DNA from: Rhodothermus bifroesti
Lineage (GTDB): Bacteria; Bacteroidota; Rhodothermia; Rhodothermales; Rhodothermaceae
Length of the DNA stretch: 64,000 nucleotides
Assembly: GCF_017908595.1 (NCBI RefSeq)
Contig: NZ_JAGKTL010000002.1
Coordinates: forward strand, 674,147 to 738,146
Direction of reading: 5' to 3'
Positions 47,480 to 56,273 of this stretch are shown one piece after another (positions within the stretch are counted from its first letter, which is position 1; every line of letters starts with the position of its first letter). The position numbers were made by a program, and so were the translations under genes. A model generated the notes under the pieces. That model searched no databases. It saw only the letters and a program-made list of their open reading frames with translations, and was not told where the DNA came from.

Positions 47480-50353
47480 TTACAGCGTCCGCGCTAACGC
47501 AATGATTGTTAACGCACTAGCAGCAATCGAGGCAATATCGGTCAACGTTTTGCCTACGTCAAACGTTATCTGGCGTTTTTCCTCTGGAGGTCTGCGTACT
47601 ACCTCGATGCGTGCCCCTTCGTCGACGACTGGGTCACGCTGAAACCACCCCTTCAAGCCTAAATACACCGGATAGGTTGCGCCGTTAGCCTGGGTGACCA
47701 GAATCACCCGCGAATCTTCGTCCAGGCCACCCGCGCGCTCAATGTAATACCCCACCCGCCGGCCAGGAATATATTTGATTAAACCAGGTCGGCGAACATT
47801 GCCGTCTACCAGTACGGTGCCTGGCTTAAGCGGGACGCGTATTTCATCGCCCGGCAATAGCACCACATTATGGCGCGGGTCGCGGCGTAGTGCGCGCTCC
47901 ATATCCACCACCACAGGCAGCCCATTCCGCAACAGCTGCGCCCCTTTTAGGTAGCCTGTCGGCAAAACGCCACCAGCCCGCTCTAGCACATCGGCAAGCG
48001 TTTCGTTTTCCCTTAAAATCGTATAGCTGCCCGGATAGCGGACCTCGCCGCTAACCGTAACCGTTTGCTGCGGCCGAAACAGGGGGTTGCTCCGGATATA
48101 AACGCGGTCACGGTGTTCCAAACGAAACTTACGTGCGCCTTGTAAGGCTTGCGCCGTGTCATCTAAAGCAAAAGAGACCGCCTCTACATCGCGGAGCCCT
48201 TCGGCCATAGGCACTTGAAGCCGCACGGCCAGGACTTCGGTGTTGCTCGACGCTAAGTCACGAGGCAGCCGTGTGACTTCAGCCCAGTCAAGCAGCGCAT
48301 CTTCGGTAAACCCACCGGCCTGGACGATCAAGTCCTCCAGCGTCATGTTTTCCTGCAAACGATAGGTCCCTGGCCGCTTCACGGAGCCACTGATCGTGAC
48401 AAACTTATCCCGGATTTCTTGCAGGTCGACCGCATAGACGTGAATACTATCTCCTGGCGCTAGTAAAGCCTTCCCTGCTCCCTCATTACGAAGCGCCTCG
48501 GCCAAATCAAAAGCAATGATGATCTCTCCTGTACCATGCGGCACTTTACGAATGAGGTCAGCGCGCTCAAGATAGACCTCCTTGCGGAATTCTTCATCGA
48601 ACAGCCCGCCACCTAGGAAAAGCAAGTCATAGACGGTCATGCTGTCGCGCCAAACGTAAAAACCAGGACGACGCACTTTGCCACCGATAGCAACGGTACG
48701 TGGGGCATTAAGCTCCAACTCAGAATACACGTGCAGTCGGTCTCCCGGCTGTAGGGGCAAGTTGTGCGCCGGGTCTCCTAGCATAATGCGGGAGAGGTCC
48801 AACGAGAACATGCGCTCGATGAGGGCCAGCGTATCCGTCGTGTCGTTTGCTATCGGTCCCCACTCCTGGAGAAAGCGCGAAGGCGGCCGCTCAGCTGGGT
48901 TTTGTTTAAAGCGAATGAGCTGAACGCGCCCTTCGTACACATCGCTGGTGACCCCTCCAGCGCGCTCAATCAGATCGCGCACCGTGCGCACCTGGGTATC
49001 GATTTCATAAAGTCCGGGATGGCGCACCGCACCACCGATATGTACCGCATTGCGGTTTACCTCAAGCACCGACAGCACCTCAACCCGGTCTCCGTCGTAG
49101 AGCGGCACACTCCGAAGTCCATCGAGCACACCATCAAGCGGAATCGTGATCACCTCGCGTACAATAGAAGGATCTAAGCGCTGGGCTGGTGGAATAATGC
49201 GCTCGACGCGGACGTACTGTGTAAAGGCTTCTGGTTTTAGCCCAGCTGCAAACTGAATGAGCTCGCGCAGGCCTTCGGTATCTTTCAGTTCATAAATCGC
49301 TGGACGCCGCACTTGACCCCGAATGGCCACAGTTTTACCTCGCGGAGGCACAAAAAGCTGGTCATTGTTTTGCAAGCGCACATCTTCACGCCCCTCGCCG
49401 CGCAATAGGTAGTCGTAGAGATCTACTTGGGCGATCGTTCGTCCATTGCGGACGACGCGCACCTCGCGCAAAGAGCCAGAAAGCTTAGGTCCCCCAACAG
49501 CATAGAGCGCCTGAAAAACGGTCGACTGGCTGGCAATGACATATCCACCGGGCTGCTTGACCTCACCAAGGGCATAAATATACACAGGCTGCAGACGCGT
49601 TACGGTAAGATCCATAAAGACGGTAGGGGGGTCTTCGAGTAGGCCTGCATAGCTCCGCGCAAGCCAACGCTTGAGCTCTTGGCGCAGCTGCTCAAGCCGT
49701 TTACCAGCAGCCATAAACTGACCCACGTTGGGCACAAAGATGCGGCCTTCCCGGTCAACGGTCAGGTCATAGGTAAATTCTGTAGCACCCCAGACGATCA
49801 AACGGAGTTCATCGCCTGGCCCCACCAAGTACTGGTCGTCGACTGGTCCCAGCTGATTGGGTTTAAAAGCATCGGGGATTTGCTCGAAAAGATCATAGCC
49901 AAAGTAAGCCAGCGTGTCGGGTTGCAGCGCAGGTCGGCGCAAGGTATCGCGACGGACACGCAAAGTATCGCGGCGGGCACGTAAGGTATCTGCTGGCCGC
50001 ACTGGAATGGTATCCAAAGCAGCAGGAGCTACTCCTGGTGGTAAGGTCGCTGGCCGTAGGCCAGGTTGGGTCTCTTGACGCACCGCTTCCAGCAGGGCTT
50101 GGATTTGGCTTTCCGGAATACCCAACTCCCGAGCGCGCTGGGCAGCTTGTTCGGGATTAGACAGATCAATACCCAGCCGTTCAGCTTCCCGCCGCGCTTC
50201 TTCGGGAGTCAGCCCACGCCGGCGCAACTCTTCCCGAACCTGGGGAGGAATGTTCTGTGCGTTAAGCTGCTGCGGTACCAGTCCATAAAAACATACCAAA
50301 ACAGCCCATCCGGCCAGCAGTTGCCGGCAGAACCAACGTGCACGCATCATCAT
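47480..50353 (-). CDS. Multi-SLBB polysaccharide export protein
   Basis: A 957-residue outer-membrane/periplasmic export protein related to Wza. It has a signal peptide (LLAGWAVLVCFYGLVPQQLNA), a helical segment (EELRRRGLTPEEARREAERL), a Poly_export domain (YLVGPGDELRLIVWG, LTVDREGRIFVPNVGQF) and seven SLBB-like repeats each starting with a V-x-G-x-V-x-x-PG motif (e.g. IRGQVRRPAIYEL, IGGAVRHPGLYEI, VSGEVRYPGSYTI). It ends in a hydrophobic stretch (IASIAASALTIIALA). No glycosyltransferase or Wzc gene is adjacent. A short run of DTLRxRR repeats lies near residues 120-140. Likely exports a surface polysaccharide. Confidence 0.88.
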   Translation of the reverse strand: MMMRARWFCRQLLAGWAVLVCFYGLVPQQLNAQNIPPQVREELRRRGLTPEEARREAERLGIDLSNPEQAAQRARELGIPESQIQALLEAVRQETQPGLRPATLPPGVAPAALDTIPVRPADTLRARRDTLRVRRDTLRRPALQPDTLAYFGYDLFEQIPDAFKPNQLGPVDDQYLVGPGDELRLIVWGATEFTYDLTVDREGRIFVPNVGQFMAAGKRLEQLRQELKRWLARSYAGLLEDPPTVFMDLTVTRLQPVYIYALGEVKQPGGYVIASQSTVFQALYAVGGPKLSGSLREVRVVRNGRTIAQVDLYDYLLRGEGREDVRLQNNDQLFVPPRGKTVAIRGQVRRPAIYELKDTEGLRELIQFAAGLKPEAFTQYVRVERIIPPAQRLDPSIVREVITIPLDGVLDGLRSVPLYDGDRVEVLSVLEVNRNAVHIGGAVRHPGLYEIDTQVRTVRDLIERAGGVTSDVYEGRVQLIRFKQNPAERPPSRFLQEWGPIANDTTDTLALIERMFSLDLSRIMLGDPAHNLPLQPGDRLHVYSELELNAPRTVAIGGKVRRPGFYVWRDSMTVYDLLFLGGGLFDEEFRKEVYLERADLIRKVPHGTGEIIIAFDLAEALRNEGAGKALLAPGDSIHVYAVDLQEIRDKFVTISGSVKRPGTYRLQENMTLEDLIVQAGGFTEDALLDWAEVTRLPRDLASSNTEVLAVRLQVPMAEGLRDVEAVSFALDDTAQALQGARKFRLEHRDRVYIRSNPLFRPQQTVTVSGEVRYPGSYTILRENETLADVLERAGGVLPTGYLKGAQLLRNGLPVVVDMERALRRDPRHNVVLLPGDEIRVPLKPGTVLVDGNVRRPGLIKYIPGRRVGYYIERAGGLDEDSRVILVTQANGATYPVYLGLKGWFQRDPVVDEGARIEVVRRPPEEKRQITFDVGKTLTDIASIAASALTIIALARTL
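49937..49990 (-). repeat. 21-base tandem repeat inside the SLBB protein gene
   Basis: Three tandem copies of a 21-base unit encode DTLRARR, DTLRVRR and DTLRRPA. The copies differ by a few bases. They form a charged linker between the N-terminal helix and the Poly_export domain. Such repeats can change in number. Confidence 0.75.
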
Positions 50354-50681
50354 TGCAAAATTTCCGAAAGGAGTAACGTACGCGCTGAAAAGAGATTCAC
50401 CAGGAACGCGCCTTAAGATACAACGCTTTGTTCAAAGATTCGTCACAATGGGAAAAATCCTGTATAAAACTTCGCAAAAGCGTATATCGCTACGTGGACG
50501 TAAAACAGTTAAGCATACATGTTCTTTGCAAGAAACGCGTTTTTATTGGGGCCGTGTCTTGGTGGGAATCTGCATAAACGCTAGCGCTTCATTTAGGGCA
50601 AAACGGGTTCAAATGCTATCCCCAAGGGCTATCAAGACGTGCCTATGCGTTTAAGCTACAAATACCAGCAGCTGTTAGGCC
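50354..50681. other. Intergenic region between the SLBB gene and thiE
   Basis: An AT-richer gap that should hold the promoters of the two divergent genes. It has several small palindromes (AAACGCGTTT at 50533, AAACGCTAGCGCTT at 50576, AGCGTATATCGCT near 50480). I saw no TPP riboswitch, convincing open frame or operator of the two regulons described here. Confidence 0.5.
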
Positions 50682-51338
50682 ATGAATACCCAGCATAAGC
50701 CAATTGGACGGTTACACGTGCTAACCGATTTTTACTTTCAGCAGCGCTATGGGCATGCTGAATTGGCCCGACTCGTAATTGAGGGAGGGGCCGACACGAT
50801 CCAGTTCCGACAAAAATTCGGTAACGTTCGCCATAAGCTCTACGAAGCCCGGCGCACAGCTGCTGTCTGTCGCCAGGCCAGAATACCTTTGCTCATTGAT
50901 GATCACCTGGAAATTGCGCTAGCTGTCGGAGCAGATGGGGTGCATTTAGGCCAGGAGGATTTCCCAATAGCCGAAGCCCGACGGCTTTTAGGTCCCTCAG
51001 CAATTATCGGCGCAACCGCTACCACCATTGAAGAGGCTGTGGAAGCCTGGCAGGCTGGAGCAGATTACATTGGGTTTGGCCCGGTTTTTCCTACAGCTTC
51101 AAAGGCTAACCCAGCATCGGTTAAAGGCCTTGAAGGATTGGCGGCCGTTTGTGCGGCGGTTCCCATACCGGTTATTGCCATTGCAGGCATCAATGTGCAG
51201 CGCGTTTGGGCTGTGCTGGAAGCCGGTGCTTATGGTGTTGCGGTGATGACAGCCATCACTACTGCCCCAGATCCACGCGCAGCCGCAGCCCAATTTCGGG
51301 CAGCGATTGAAGCCTTTTTGCAGCAACATCAAAGATGA
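50682..51338 (+). CDS. thiE: Thiamine-phosphate synthase (ThiE family)
   Basis: Joins the thiazole and pyrimidine moieties of thiamine. The 218-residue TIM-barrel protein has IQFRQKFG, IDDHLEIALAVGADGVHLGQED, GATATTIEEA and DYIGFGPVFPTASK. The usual Asn of the NDR motif is Asp-Asp-His here, so it could be a TenI-like relative rather than a full ThiE. No thiamine riboswitch is visible upstream. Its stop overlaps an ATG of the next frame (ATGA at 51335). Confidence 0.82.
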   Translation: MNTQHKPIGRLHVLTDFYFQQRYGHAELARLVIEGGADTIQFRQKFGNVRHKLYEARRTAAVCRQARIPLLIDDHLEIALAVGADGVHLGQEDFPIAEARRLLGPSAIIGATATTIEEAVEAWQAGADYIGFGPVFPTASKANPASVKGLEGLAAVCAAVPIPVIAIAGINVQRVWAVLEAGAYGVAVMTAITTAPDPRAAAAQFRAAIEAFLQQHQR

Positions 51339-51397
51339 ACTTGAAAGCCCTTGGGGCGTTAAGCAAAAGCTATTATTTTGTGATTCACCACAAACTT

Positions 51398-52498
51398 ATG
51401 TCCAGTCGCCGGGCTGTTCTGCAGTGTTTTCGTCGCCATAGGCGCTTTTTGCTCACCACGCACATTCGTCCCGATGGGGATGCGATCGGATCTGAGTTAG
51501 CTTTGGGGCAGCTGCTTGAAAAGCTGGGCTGCGCTGTGCGGATCATCAACAGCGACCCTCCCCCCTCAAACCTTAGCTGGATGCCGGGTATTGCACACGT
51601 AGAGATCTTTGACGGCTCGCTCGAACAGCGCGGCTGGATCGACCAGGCAGAAGTGATTTGTGTACTAGACACGAACACGCTTGGTCGTCTAGGAGCGCTT
51701 GCAGCGGCTGTAGAAGCCAGTCCAGCCCGTAAGCTGCTGATTGATCACCACACGGCACCCGAAAGCTGGTTCGATCTCGCCTACGTTCGCGACACTGCTT
51801 CCTCAACCGGAGAGCTCGTCTATGAGCTCGTGCGCGCCATTGATCCAAACCTGATCGACACCGAGCTGGCCACCGCGCTGTATGTAGCCATCATGACCGA
51901 CACCGGCTCGTTTCGCTTCAACTCGGTCACGCCTGCGGTGCACCGCATTGCTGCCGACCTGCTGGCACGCGGCCACCTCAGTACAGAAGCCATCCACAGC
52001 GCTATTTTCGACACGCGCACGCCTGAAAGCATGCGACTGCTGGGATGGGCACTGCGCGACCTCGAACTTCGCTATGATGGACGCCTGGCTTATATAGCCC
52101 TTTCTCGACGCATGTTTAACAAAACCGGGGCTTCTACCGAAGATACCGAGGGCTTCAGCAACCTATTGCTTTCCATCCGAGGCGTCCAAGTAGCCCTGCT
52201 GTTTACCGAAATCGACAAGGGCGTCAAAATCAGCTTCCGCTCTAAAGGGGATTACCATGTGCACACATGGGCACGGGCTTTTGGCGGCGGAGGCCATCGG
52301 AATGCGGCTGGTGCATTCGTTACAAACACCCCCCTACCTCAATTAATTGAAACTGTGCTGGCTGCAGCTCCGATCTACCTGCCTCAGTTGACAAAAACTC
52401 CCATAGAACCTGCCTCTGGCACCCTTTCGGCGGAAGATGCGTCGTATCTTTCGGCACTCCTACACCAAAAGTCGAATGCATCCCCCGCGACGTCATGA
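51398..52498 (+). CDS. nrnA: DHH-family phosphoesterase, NrnA-like oligoribonuclease/pAp phosphatase
   Basis: Degrades nanoRNA or pAp. The 366-residue protein has the DHH motifs: THIRPDGDAIGSELAL (metal Asp residues), VLDTNTLGRLG, LIDHHT and a DHHA1 tail with GGGGHRNAAGAFV. I chose the ATG at 51398; an ATG at 51335 overlapping the thiE stop would add 21 residues. pepA follows with a 4-base overlap (ATGA at 52495). Bifunctional NrnA is the best family match. Confidence 0.88.
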   Translation: MSSRRAVLQCFRRHRRFLLTTHIRPDGDAIGSELALGQLLEKLGCAVRIINSDPPPSNLSWMPGIAHVEIFDGSLEQRGWIDQAEVICVLDTNTLGRLGALAAAVEASPARKLLIDHHTAPESWFDLAYVRDTASSTGELVYELVRAIDPNLIDTELATALYVAIMTDTGSFRFNSVTPAVHRIAADLLARGHLSTEAIHSAIFDTRTPESMRLLGWALRDLELRYDGRLAYIALSRRMFNKTGASTEDTEGFSNLLLSIRGVQVALLFTEIDKGVKISFRSKGDYHVHTWARAFGGGGHRNAAGAFVTNTPLPQLIETVLAAAPIYLPQLTKTPIEPASGTLSAEDASYLSALLHQKSNASPATS

Positions 52499-53997
52499 AG
52501 GTATCGGTCACTACAATCCCTTTAAATGAACTGGATATTGACTTGCTACTTATTCCCGTTGCTGAAAACGTTGTAGCCGACGCGCTCCATACGTTGTCGG
52601 AGCAGTTTGGCGAAATTGTGCAACGGGCCGGCGCTGACTTTTCTGGAGCGTTTGAGGAAACGCTCTGGCTCTACCCCGAAGCTGGGAGAGCCCGGCGATT
52701 GGCCCTGTTGGGCATGGGCGCCCCAGACCGTATTGACCTAGAACGGCTGCGCCGCGTAGCTGCACGAGGAGCCGAGCTGGCTCGCGAGCGGAAAGTGCTC
52801 ACCGCTGCGATCTTACGTCCTGTAGTGCCGCTCGATGTGGAAGCCACCAGCCAAGCCCTCGTTGAAGGCTTCCTGCTGGCTGCCTATCGTTTCACCCGCT
52901 ACAAGACCGAAGCTGAGCTGCGCGATATTGAGCGCCTGGTGCTACACGAAACCCCCGACGACGAAAAGGCCAGTCGCCGCGGAGCCGAACGCGGCCGCAT
53001 TATTGCGGAATGCGTGATGACCGCACGCGACCTAGTCAACCTCTCTCCCGACGAAAAAACCCCTACTAAACTAGCCCGCCTCATAGAGCAGTCGGCCAAA
53101 AAGTACGGCTATGAAGCCGACGTGTGGGACAAGGCGCTCATCGAAGAAGAAGGCATGGGTGGACTATTGGCCGTCAACCGAGGTAGCACCGAACCCCCTA
53201 CCTTCACCATACTGACCTGGCGTCCAGAAAATGCACTCAACGAGCGACCGGTAATTCTGGTCGGGAAAGGGGTGGTTTTCGACACCGGGGGCCTGTCGCT
53301 CAAGCCAACCAAAGACAGCATGGATTACATGAAGTCTGATATGGCTGGAGCGGCAGCCGTCGTGGGCACCATGGAGGCGCTTGCCCGCCTGAAGCTACCC
53401 CTTTACGTTATCGGCTTGATTCCAGCTACCGACAACCGACCCGGAGAAAATGCCTACGTGCCCGGCGAAGTCATTCGCATGCACTCGGGCAAAACCGTTG
53501 AAGTACTCAATACCGATGCCGAAGGGCGCCTCATTCTGGCCGATGCCCTTTCATACGCCCGCACCTACCGACCCGAACTGGTCATCGACCTGGCTACGCT
53601 TACTGGAGCCCAGATCATTGCCCTGGGGACCGAGGCCGCAGCCGTCATGACCAACCCTATCGGCGACCCCCAAGCCCGACTCGAAGCCATAGTGGCAGCT
53701 GGTGAACGCAGCGGCGACCGCGTACATCCCCTACCTATGTATGAAGAATACGCCAAACTGCTCGAAAGCGACGTGGCCGACCTAAAAAACATTGGCGGCC
53801 GCGAGGCAGGCTCTATTACCGCAGCTAAGTTCCTAGAACACTTTGTCGACTACCCCTGGATTCATATCGATATGGCCGGACCCGCCTTTCTCAAAGAGCC
53901 TAAACCCTATCGTCCTAAAGGCGGCACCGGCTTTGGCGTGCGGCTGCTGGTAGAGTTTTTGCGCGACTATGCCTCACCGCACCGCCGGGCTTTCTAA
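52495..53997 (+). CDS. pepA: Cytosol leucyl aminopeptidase (M17)
   Basis: Removes N-terminal residues, mainly Leu, with two metal ions. The 500-residue protein has the M17 catalytic domain: VGKGVVFDTGGLSLKP, MKSDMAGAAAV, PATDNRPGENAYVPGEV and the signature NTDAEGRLILADAL. The N-terminal macro-like domain is present but divergent. The gene overlaps nrnA by 4 bases. A candidate RNA element and strong terminator follow. Confidence 0.95.
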   Translation: MKVSVTTIPLNELDIDLLLIPVAENVVADALHTLSEQFGEIVQRAGADFSGAFEETLWLYPEAGRARRLALLGMGAPDRIDLERLRRVAARGAELARERKVLTAAILRPVVPLDVEATSQALVEGFLLAAYRFTRYKTEAELRDIERLVLHETPDDEKASRRGAERGRIIAECVMTARDLVNLSPDEKTPTKLARLIEQSAKKYGYEADVWDKALIEEEGMGGLLAVNRGSTEPPTFTILTWRPENALNERPVILVGKGVVFDTGGLSLKPTKDSMDYMKSDMAGAAAVVGTMEALARLKLPLYVIGLIPATDNRPGENAYVPGEVIRMHSGKTVEVLNTDAEGRLILADALSYARTYRPELVIDLATLTGAQIIALGTEAAAVMTNPIGDPQARLEAIVAAGERSGDRVHPLPMYEEYAKLLESDVADLKNIGGREAGSITAAKFLEHFVDYPWIHIDMAGPAFLKEPKPYRPKGGTGFGVRLLVEFLRDYASPHRRAF

Positions 53998-54026
53998 AAA
54001 GATTTCTAAGCCTCAAGGTAACAACC

Positions 54027-54157
54027 GGACGTGCTGGGGTGTCTTTTTACCAGAAGCACGTCCTGGAGGCTTGCACCTTCAGGTCCTTTCTTGCAAGTCT
54101 CCTTTACACATGGTGGGGCAGCCGGCGCAGCTCCAAGAGGACTGCGCCGGTTTTTTT
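54027..54157 (+). ncRNA. Candidate structured RNA (three hairpins) ending in an intrinsic terminator
   Basis: Hairpin 1: GGACGTGCT (54027-54035) pairs with AGCACGTCC (54055-54063). Hairpin 2: GGAGGCTTGCA (54065-54075) pairs with TGCAAGTCTCC (54092-54102), one G-U pair. Hairpin 3 is a terminator (54122-54157). No RNA family known to me fits. It could be the structured 3' end of the pepA message or a separate small RNA with its own promoter. Confidence 0.45.
54122..54157 (+). terminator. Rho-independent terminator after pepA
   Basis: CCGGCGCAG, an 11-base loop, CTGCGCCGG, then seven Ts. The 9-bp GC stem and T run are textbook. It touches the 3' end of the convergent nitroreductase gene. Confidence 0.92.
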
Positions 54158-55199
54158 ACATATAGCGATGCTGCAGGATGACTTCATGAACGGGACGGCG
54201 CGGCGTAGGTGGCACTGGAGGCCCATAGCCTAAACGCAGGATGACCTGGGGATAAGCTTCGGTAGCCAACCAACGCCGCAACATACTTCGCACTTCCGGG
54301 ACCTCAATAGGTTGGTTAAGGAAGGAGGCAGAAAGGTTATAATCAGCGGCCTGAAGCAGCAAGCGATCCAGTGCCTGCCCAGCCGTAAGCCAGGCTAAGG
54401 GCGTATCGGCATTGGTCAATAGCACGAGTAGCACGGGCGAGCCTTCGGCCAATTGCCGATCGCGCGCCACTTGTCCTTTTGCCCAGAAAAACGTGCGCAC
54501 CATCAAAGGTCCAGCAGGACCCAGCCATTCACTTAACCCCCGTGCCGTGATCGGCAGGCCATCCCGGCTTTGCTTACGAGCAGGGTGCGTCCACGCAGCC
54601 AACTCCCGTCGAAATCGCGGATCAGCCATCTGTCGGCGTTCAGCCTCAGCAATCAGTTCCGCTAAGGCGTAGCGTGCTTCCTGATCTTGCACGATCCGAA
54701 GCTGCGCACCTTCTTGCACCACGGCCCGCTCCAACGCATGCAGCTCAGCCTCAGGTACAGAGCGGCCTTCAAACGGCAGCCGATTGGTTCGCCGTTTTTT
54801 GATGGCTTGAAACAAACGATGGTCCAGCAAAGTGGCCGGCTCAGGAGGCCCTTGTCGAATAAAAGCCAATAAGTCCGGATCTTCTGGGTCTGGGAAAAGC
54901 CGCACCTGAGGTTGATAGCCAAAATGCCGCATGGCCACCTGCAGATGAAACAGCGCTGCACCACAACTGATGATGAGCTGGCGATCTTCAGGGTCTACAA
55001 CAGCCAGCGACCGCGTCCGATCCGCATAGAGTTCCACTTCACTACCCACAATGCGAAAACGCCAAGGCTGCGTGTTATGTATCGAAGGGGCGAGTACAGC
55101 ATAGTTTAACAAAAAGCGCAATTGTTGCTCTGGCAGAGCAGCGCGTGGGAAATCGTGTTCCGCTACCTGCCAAGGATCTTCAACCCATGCCGTCGACAT
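54156..55199 (-). CDS. Acg-type nitroreductase family FMN protein
   Basis: A 347-residue protein of the nitroreductase-like Acg family (Rv2032 type). It has LAPSIHNTQPWRFR, KKRRTNRLPFEGRSV, GLPITARG and VILRLGYGPPVPPTPRRPVHEV. Acg proteins of mycobacteria are duplicated-fold flavoproteins of the DosR dormancy regulon and sit beside universal stress proteins, as here. The ATG at 55199 is chosen; starts at 55238/55241 are possible. It is the last gene of a minus-strand stress cluster. A 19-bp palindrome lies 125 bases upstream of its start. Confidence 0.82.
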   Translation of the reverse strand: MSTAWVEDPWQVAEHDFPRAALPEQQLRFLLNYAVLAPSIHNTQPWRFRIVGSEVELYADRTRSLAVVDPEDRQLIISCGAALFHLQVAMRHFGYQPQVRLFPDPEDPDLLAFIRQGPPEPATLLDHRLFQAIKKRRTNRLPFEGRSVPEAELHALERAVVQEGAQLRIVQDQEARYALAELIAEAERRQMADPRFRRELAAWTHPARKQSRDGLPITARGLSEWLGPAGPLMVRTFFWAKGQVARDRQLAEGSPVLLVLLTNADTPLAWLTAGQALDRLLLQAADYNLSASFLNQPIEVPEVRSMLRRWLATEAYPQVILRLGYGPPVPPTPRRPVHEVILQHRYM

Positions 55200-55323
55200 G
55201 CCGAAAGCTGCACTTGCCGGTTTAAAAGCACATCCCATCAACTTGCTCTAGCATACAACAAACCAAGGGCTTATCTCTTCCGGCAAAGGATGCCCAACGT
55301 CGCGGGGGATTTATGGGTTTTGG

Positions 55324-55342
55324 TGTAGGGGAATCCCCTACA
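55324..55342. promoter_or_regulatory. Candidate stress-regulon palindrome, copy B (nitroreductase)
   Basis: TGTAGGGGAATCCCCTACA, a perfect 9+1+9 palindrome spanning the stop codon of the upstream stress-protein gene. On the minus strand it is followed directly by CCAAAACC, as is copy A. It lies 125 bases upstream of the nitroreductase start, where an activator could sit. Confidence 0.55.
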
Positions 55343-56249
55343 CGTCTGTTTTCAGAGGCCAAGGAGCAGCACGCAAGGTAAGTACGGGAACAGGTGCCTG
55401 GCGAAGTACGCGCTCGGTCACGCTTCCCAGAAGCCAACGGGCTACGCCCGAGCGACCATGCGTTGCCATAAAGATAAGATCGGCAGCATCTCGACGGGCT
55501 TGCTCAAGAATGGTCAGATCTACCGGCCCTTCTTCGATACGCGCGGCAGCTTCTATGTCCGGCGACAGTTCGGTTTCAAGCCACAGGTTTAGCGCTGCTA
55601 CCAGACGCTGCTGCAACTCAGGCATAAGGTCATAGGCGGCAGCAACTTCTGCCACCGGAATAGGCACCCAAGCCGGCATGAGCACATGCAGCAGCGTTAC
55701 CCGGGCCCGAAAATGCACCGCCCACCGGACGGCTTCTCGCAGCGCAAGGCGCGCCTCTTCTGAAAAATCGGTAGGTACCAAAATATGATGAATCGCCTCA
55801 GGGACCTCGACCTGCCCACGCAGGGTAAGCACAGGAATGGAAGCCCGACGCACAATAGCTTCAGCCACACTGCCAAGTAAAAAGCGCTTTAGCCCTCGAT
55901 GGCCATGCGTTCCCATAACAATGAGTTCTGCCGCAATAGTGTCGGCATAATCCAAAATAGCATCAACGACGTCTGAACTGCGCCGCCAGGCAGGTGCAAT
56001 CGTTATCCCTTCTTTTGCTACCTCCCGACAGAGCTGTTCAAGCAGTTCCTGGGTTATTTCTTCTGGGAAACGTCGACGCGCCTGCACTTCAGGTCGTAAG
56101 CGCACCGGGCTGTACGGGTCTGCTTCCACTGGGGTAATCACGTGCATCAGATGCACCGTACAGCCCGGTGCAACCAACCGCATCGCCAGCTGGAGCGCCT
56201 TTCGCGCAGCTCCTGAAAAATCTGTGGGGACCAGCACATTGCGCCACAT
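55338..56249 (-). CDS. Tandem universal stress protein, 303 residues
   Basis: Two UspA domains in one chain. Each has the ATP-binding pattern G-2x-G-9x-[18 protein letters not shown] (about 125) and [16 protein letters not shown] (about 275). It starts [13 protein letters not shown]. It is 24 bases downstream of the TonB-like gene in the same transcript as the other tandem stress protein. Likely a stress or low-oxygen adaptation protein; the biochemical role is not known. Confidence 0.9.
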   Translation of the reverse strand: MWRNVLVPTDFSGAARKALQLAMRLVAPGCTVHLMHVITPVEADPYSPVRLRPEVQARRRFPEEITQELLEQLCREVAKEGITIAPAWRRSSDVVDAILDYADTIAAELIVMGTHGHRGLKRFLLGSVAEAIVRRASIPVLTLRGQVEVPEAIHHILVPTDFSEEARLALREAVRWAVHFRARVTLLHVLMPAWVPIPVAEVAAAYDLMPELQQRLVAALNLWLETELSPDIEAAARIEEGPVDLTILEQARRDAADLIFMATHGRSGVARWLLGSVTERVLRQAPVPVLTLRAAPWPLKTDV

Positions 56250-56273
56250 GGCCCGTGTTCTATGGCCCGAGGG

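Noticed and set aside
50580..50592. CTAGCGCTTCATT before thiE
   Set aside because: It matches one half of the operator only and there is no acyl-CoA gene next to it.
50448..50654. 68-residue plus-strand frame before thiE
   Set aside because: No start signal, no family pattern and composition like random translation; it would overlap the promoter region.
50500..50681. Thiamine riboswitch before thiE
   Set aside because: I searched for the conserved TPP core (CUGAGA, then ACCUGAUCUGG-like parts) and did not find it.
54027..54157. Known bacterial RNA (6S, SRP, tmRNA) in the hairpin region
   Set aside because: The hairpins do not show the conserved motifs of these RNAs, so I give only a candidate structured RNA.
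55324..55342. DosR box
   Set aside because: The palindrome has the length of a mycobacterial DosR site but a different sequence (TGTAGG rather than GGGACT). I kept it as a different, uncharacterised operator.
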